In this document: positions 4,466-6,632 of the stretch, one piece after another
Numbering within the stretch: the stretch's first letter is position 1
How the letters are laid out: each line of letters starts with the position of its first letter
Origin: Gammaproteobacteria bacterium
Lineage (GTDB): Bacteria > Pseudomonadota > Gammaproteobacteria > Granulosicoccales > Granulosicoccaceae
NCBI GenBank assembly: GCA_003511825.1
Contig: DOIU01000172.1
Location: 1,266-7,897, forward strand
Direction: 5' to 3'
DNA: 6,632 nucleotides
Translations under genes and position numbers: made by a program
Notes under the pieces: model-generated
Told to the model about the DNA's origin: nothing
Databases searched by the model: none
The model's input: only the letters and a program-made list of their open reading frames with translations

Positions 4466-6119
4466 CGGCAACAGATGCATCATGCAAGCCCACCACCTCA
4501 ACACGGCCATTTTCGATATGGATGGTCACCGAGTTAGATTTCCCGCGCAACCAATACAGCTCACGATCCACAATGCGGATAACAGCGTTGATATCGGCCT
4601 CGGCACTGGTTTCTAGCAACGCAATGACCCGATCCTCGGCCTCATCCCGGAACCAATCCCGTTGTTGGTCAAATGAACCTGCATCGCTATCATCACTTGG
4701 GCAAAACAGCGCGTTTTCCAGAAAATCCACCAGATCAGCGCTGGTGGCTTTGGAGCATTTGGTCACGGCGATATCTACTTCATCTAGCGTCACATAGTCT
4801 TCGCCATAGATCAGCCAATCCGTGTTAAGATGCCAATCGTCGACACCCTCGTTGGAACCGATTTCGCAATGTATTTCCAACTGAACAGGCCGCTCGGTGG
4901 TTTCATATTGTTTTTCGGGGAGGATGATCTTTGTGTGATCATCGCCAATGAAGACATAATGCTTCACACTCAGGCAGGCGAGCTGATCATACCACGCGTA
5001 TCCTTTGAAGGCCGAATTCGGTGTGAACAGTGTAGAAGGTGCGTGTTGGTTGGTGAGCGCGTATGCGAGGTTCTGTTCTTCAATCGCCCCGCCATTGGAG
5101 TCAAACAGAATATCGTCACTGTCCACCATTTGCAGCGGTAGCTGTTGATCACAATCTGTATCGGCGTGGGTGGGGGAGAAGGGCCGCAGCATCATCACTG
5201 CCGGTGCAAGAACAACACCAAGGGTTGCGGCCTCAGTGAATGCCTCAAAAGACAATGAATGTGATCCGGCCGCCAGAATCCGCTGGAAAAACAATGTGCG
5301 GATATGGGTGCGCAATTCATCAAAACCCGCATCTTCAACCACCTCTTTGCGCGCGGGCAGAACCAGATTAAGGCTGGTGCAATGGGTGACATCCAGACGC
5401 ACGTAATAGGACCGGTGGAATTGCTGGCCGAGACTGGGCAGTTTGGCATGCAACGTCACCCCGTGGAAATTGATGTTCGTATCATTGCGAAACCGGTTCT
5501 GGGGCATCGGATAGATGCCAATACGGATACCATTCCAGTCCTCAACGAAATCAGCGTCCGCCAAAAAGTCTTTCCGATCCGCCAAAGTGCCATCAACGAT
5601 CACATCAAGGGGCAAATATTGCGCCGCATAATTGGCGGCGGGAACAAAGTTCTCGCCATGCTTTACGCTAATCAGAATGGTCATGCCTTTATGGCCCATG
5701 GGCCCTTCACTGCATAAAATCGGTGCGGCTCCACTGAAGCTCTCCGGCGTTGCCTCAATCACCCATGACTGATTGGTGCCCTTTTGCTGAACGGTGATGC
5801 GCACATGACGGCCCGCCAATGCGAAAAATCCCATGCCTGCAGCGTCCTCAACGGAGGTAACTTGATCCGCCCAGGCACTTTGACCCAGCATGAACAGGTG
5901 TTTGGGGTCTGTCAGGCCGGGGCCGTCGTCAATGATGCGAATAACTGCGCCAAGCTCGGGATCATCAACCTGATCCACGGCGATTTCGGAGGCACCAGCA
6001 CGGCGGGCATTTTGAAACAACTCCGCGAAGATGTCATCAAGCGTGGCGTTGAACAGGCGGCTGACTTTGGCAATGGCGTCATCAGCGACGCTGGCGTGGA
6101 AGGTAAATGGAATAGTCAT
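4458..6119 (-). CDS. GHKL-family (Hsp90/MutL/histidine-kinase-like) ATPase of unknown role
   Basis: The 553-residue protein has a clear N-terminal GHKL ATP-binding fold. The N box ELFQNARRAGA (33-43) includes catalytic Glu33 and Mg-binding Asn37; the G1 box is DDGPGL (64-69); the G2/lid box is GMGFFALAG (95-103). A middle part with NLVLPARKEVV (251-261) resembles the transducer region of MutL/Hsp90-like proteins. The acidic C-terminal half (about 310-553) has no motif I recognise. There is no histidine-kinase phosphoacceptor domain, signal peptide or membrane segment, so this is a cytosolic ATP-driven conformational machine. AGGAG nine bases upstream supports the start at 6119. It shares its leader element with the methylase-helicase gene and follows the small YDHSG gene by 98 bases, suggesting an operon. 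Similar proteins occur on alphaproteobacterial mobile elements; a role in DNA handling or host conflict is inference. Confidence 0.85.
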   Translation of the reverse strand: MTIPFTFHASVADDAIAKVSRLFNATLDDIFAELFQNARRAGASEIAVDQVDDPELGAVIRIIDDGPGLTDPKHLFMLGQSAWADQVTSVEDAAGMGFFALAGRHVRITVQQKGTNQSWVIEATPESFSGAAPILCSEGPMGHKGMTILISVKHGENFVPAANYAAQYLPLDVIVDGTLADRKDFLADADFVEDWNGIRIGIYPMPQNRFRNDTNINFHGVTLHAKLPSLGQQFHRSYYVRLDVTHCTSLNLVLPARKEVVEDAGFDELRTHIRTLFFQRILAAGSHSLSFEAFTEAATLGVVLAPAVMMLRPFSPTHADTDCDQQLPLQMVDSDDILFDSNGGAIEEQNLAYALTNQHAPSTLFTPNSAFKGYAWYDQLACLSVKHYVFIGDDHTKIILPEKQYETTERPVQLEIHCEIGSNEGVDDWHLNTDWLIYGEDYVTLDEVDIAVTKCSKATSADLVDFLENALFCPSDDSDAGSFDQQRDWFRDEAEDRVIALLETSAEADINAVIRIVDRELYWLRGKSNSVTIHIENGRVEVVGLHDASVAAE

Positions 6120-6128
6120 AGGTGTGTT

Positions 6129-6133
6129 CTCCT
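6129..6133 (-). promoter_or_regulatory. Ribosome binding site of the GHKL ATPase
   Basis: AGGAG on the minus strand lies 9 bases before the ATG at 6119 and fixes that start. Confidence 0.7.
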
Positions 6134-6174
6134 GGGTTGAGGTTGAACCCGCCCGGGAAAGCTCTCTCTTTATC

Positions 6175-6195
6175 CGGGTGGGTGTAGCCCTCCCG
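6175..6195 (-). promoter_or_regulatory. Hairpin in leader copy 2
   Basis: CGGGTGGG (6175-6182) pairs with CCCTCCCG (6188-6195), with one mismatch and a 5-base loop. The minus-strand 5' arm CGGGAGGG is identical in both leader copies, while the loop and the 3' arm differ. Confidence 0.6.
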
Positions 6196-6218
6196 CCCTG
6201 CCTCTGGCTCTGGTTTTG

Positions 6219-6632
6219 TTATGCAGGCGGTGCCTGAATGCTCGGGTTTTCACTTGGTTGCTGAGACGCTTGCTGCGGAACCGCCTTGCGGGCCTCAGAT
6301 AGACAATAGCCCTCAAAATCACCGCCAAATCCCCAGCAGGAATCAATGACTTCGCCCTCATGCTCAACACTATACCCATAGATATTGCCGCTGATGTAAT
6401 CGTGGTACGCGGCAATTTCACAGCGCAAAGCATCCTCGGCACATTTACGGGTTTGCTTTGAGACGCGGTTGACGTTGAACGCTTGGCGCACGTCCTCAAG
6501 GCGCACATAGATAAACCCGACCTGACCGGAATCCCACGGACAATGGAACCCGGTTGTGTTCATCGCCAGACCGGAATGGTCATAAAGATATACTGGCAAA
6601 ATAACGGCCTTTGTTTGCGCCATTTCCAGCAA
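6219..6632 (-). CDS. Conserved small protein with YDHSG and CPWDSGQVGFIY motifs, unknown function, 5' end at window edge
   Basis: The visible 137 codons are open at base 6632, so the true start may lie outside; a TTG at the edge and an ATG three codons in (6623) are also possible. Recognisable blocks are VYLYDHSG (14-21), FHCPWDSGQVGFIYV (29-43), RCEIAAYHDYISGNIYGYSVE (about 70-90) and DSCWGFGGDFEG (97-108). I know these blocks from short uncharacterised proteins of phages and plasmids in many phyla; no biochemical role is known to me. The tail (about 115-137) is rich in Gln, Pro and Ser and looks disordered. Its last codons, QAPPA, form part of the leader repeat that precedes the ATPase gene, 98 bases downstream on the same strand, so the two are probably co-transcribed. 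Confidence 0.75.
   Translation of the reverse strand: MLEMAQTKAVILPVYLYDHSGLAMNTTGFHCPWDSGQVGFIYVRLEDVRQAFNVNRVSKQTRKCAEDALRCEIAAYHDYISGNIYGYSVEHEGEVIDSCWGFGGDFEGYCLSEARKAVPQQASQQPSENPSIQAPPA

Larger units (their letters stand above)
6129..6235 (-). repeat. Leader element copy 2, upstream of the GHKL ATPase
   Basis: This is the counterpart of the element at 2488-2597. Shared features in minus-strand order are GGCACCGCC (here the last codons of the upstream small gene), AGAGGCAGGGCGGGAGGG, a hairpin at 6175-6195, a GAGAGAG tract, a GGGTyyAACC segment and the RBS. It begins within the end of the preceding gene and runs through the intercistronic gap, so it must act as an internal promoter, an intercistronic RNA structure, or both. 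Confidence 0.75.

Noticed and set aside
4830..5717. Several plus-strand open frames of about 80-137 codons
   Set aside because: All are antisense to the GHKL ATPase, whose motifs are intact in the minus frame; none has a recognisable domain.

Overview
The window looks like accessory backbone of an alphaproteobacterial plasmid or integrative conjugative element, most likely from the Rhodobacteraceae (Roseobacter group). I base this on moderate-to-high GC coding style, the alphaproteobacterial look of the proteins, and a gene set (methylase plus strawberry-notch helicase, GHKL ATPase, a small YDHSG-type protein, two toxin-antitoxin modules) that I associate with mobile elements of that group. 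No replication, partition, transfer or integrase gene is visible, so the type of element is inferred. Both ends cut through genes.

Layout. Bases 1-2480 (minus strand) hold the first 826 residues of a large protein with an adenine-type methyltransferase domain followed by a strawberry-notch superfamily 2 helicase/NTPase domain; its C-terminus lies beyond base 1. Bases 2481-2733 are a divergent regulatory region: a structured leader for the methylase-helicase, then an AT-rich promoter with three 20-bp direct repeats facing the other way. Bases 2734-3815 (plus strand) hold an overlapping pair, 'mobile mystery protein' A (HTH) and B (Fic domain). Eleven bases after it, convergent, lies a ParDE/RelE-type toxin-antitoxin module (3827-4370, minus), with a strong RBS and a 10-bp palindrome bracketing its -10 box. 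Bases 4458-6119 (minus) encode a 553-residue GHKL (Hsp90/MutL-like) ATPase. Bases 6219-6632 (minus) encode the end of a small conserved protein of unknown function.

How the parts fit. The three minus-strand backbone genes appear to be one set. The ATPase and the methylase-helicase are each preceded, at nearly the same distance from the start codon, by copies of a roughly 110-bp leader with a G+C-rich hairpin, a CT tract and the RBS. Homology between the copies extends into the last codons of the small upstream gene, and in the methylase copy that gene is missing. This suggests that the two toxin-antitoxin cassettes (about 2600-4457) occupy the place of lost backbone DNA. The most interesting items are the duplicated leader with its ATPase/methylase-helicase gene set, and the Fic/HTH module with its triple-repeat operator. 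No stretch over about 300 bases lacks a gene. No tRNA, rRNA, insertion sequence or CRISPR array was seen.
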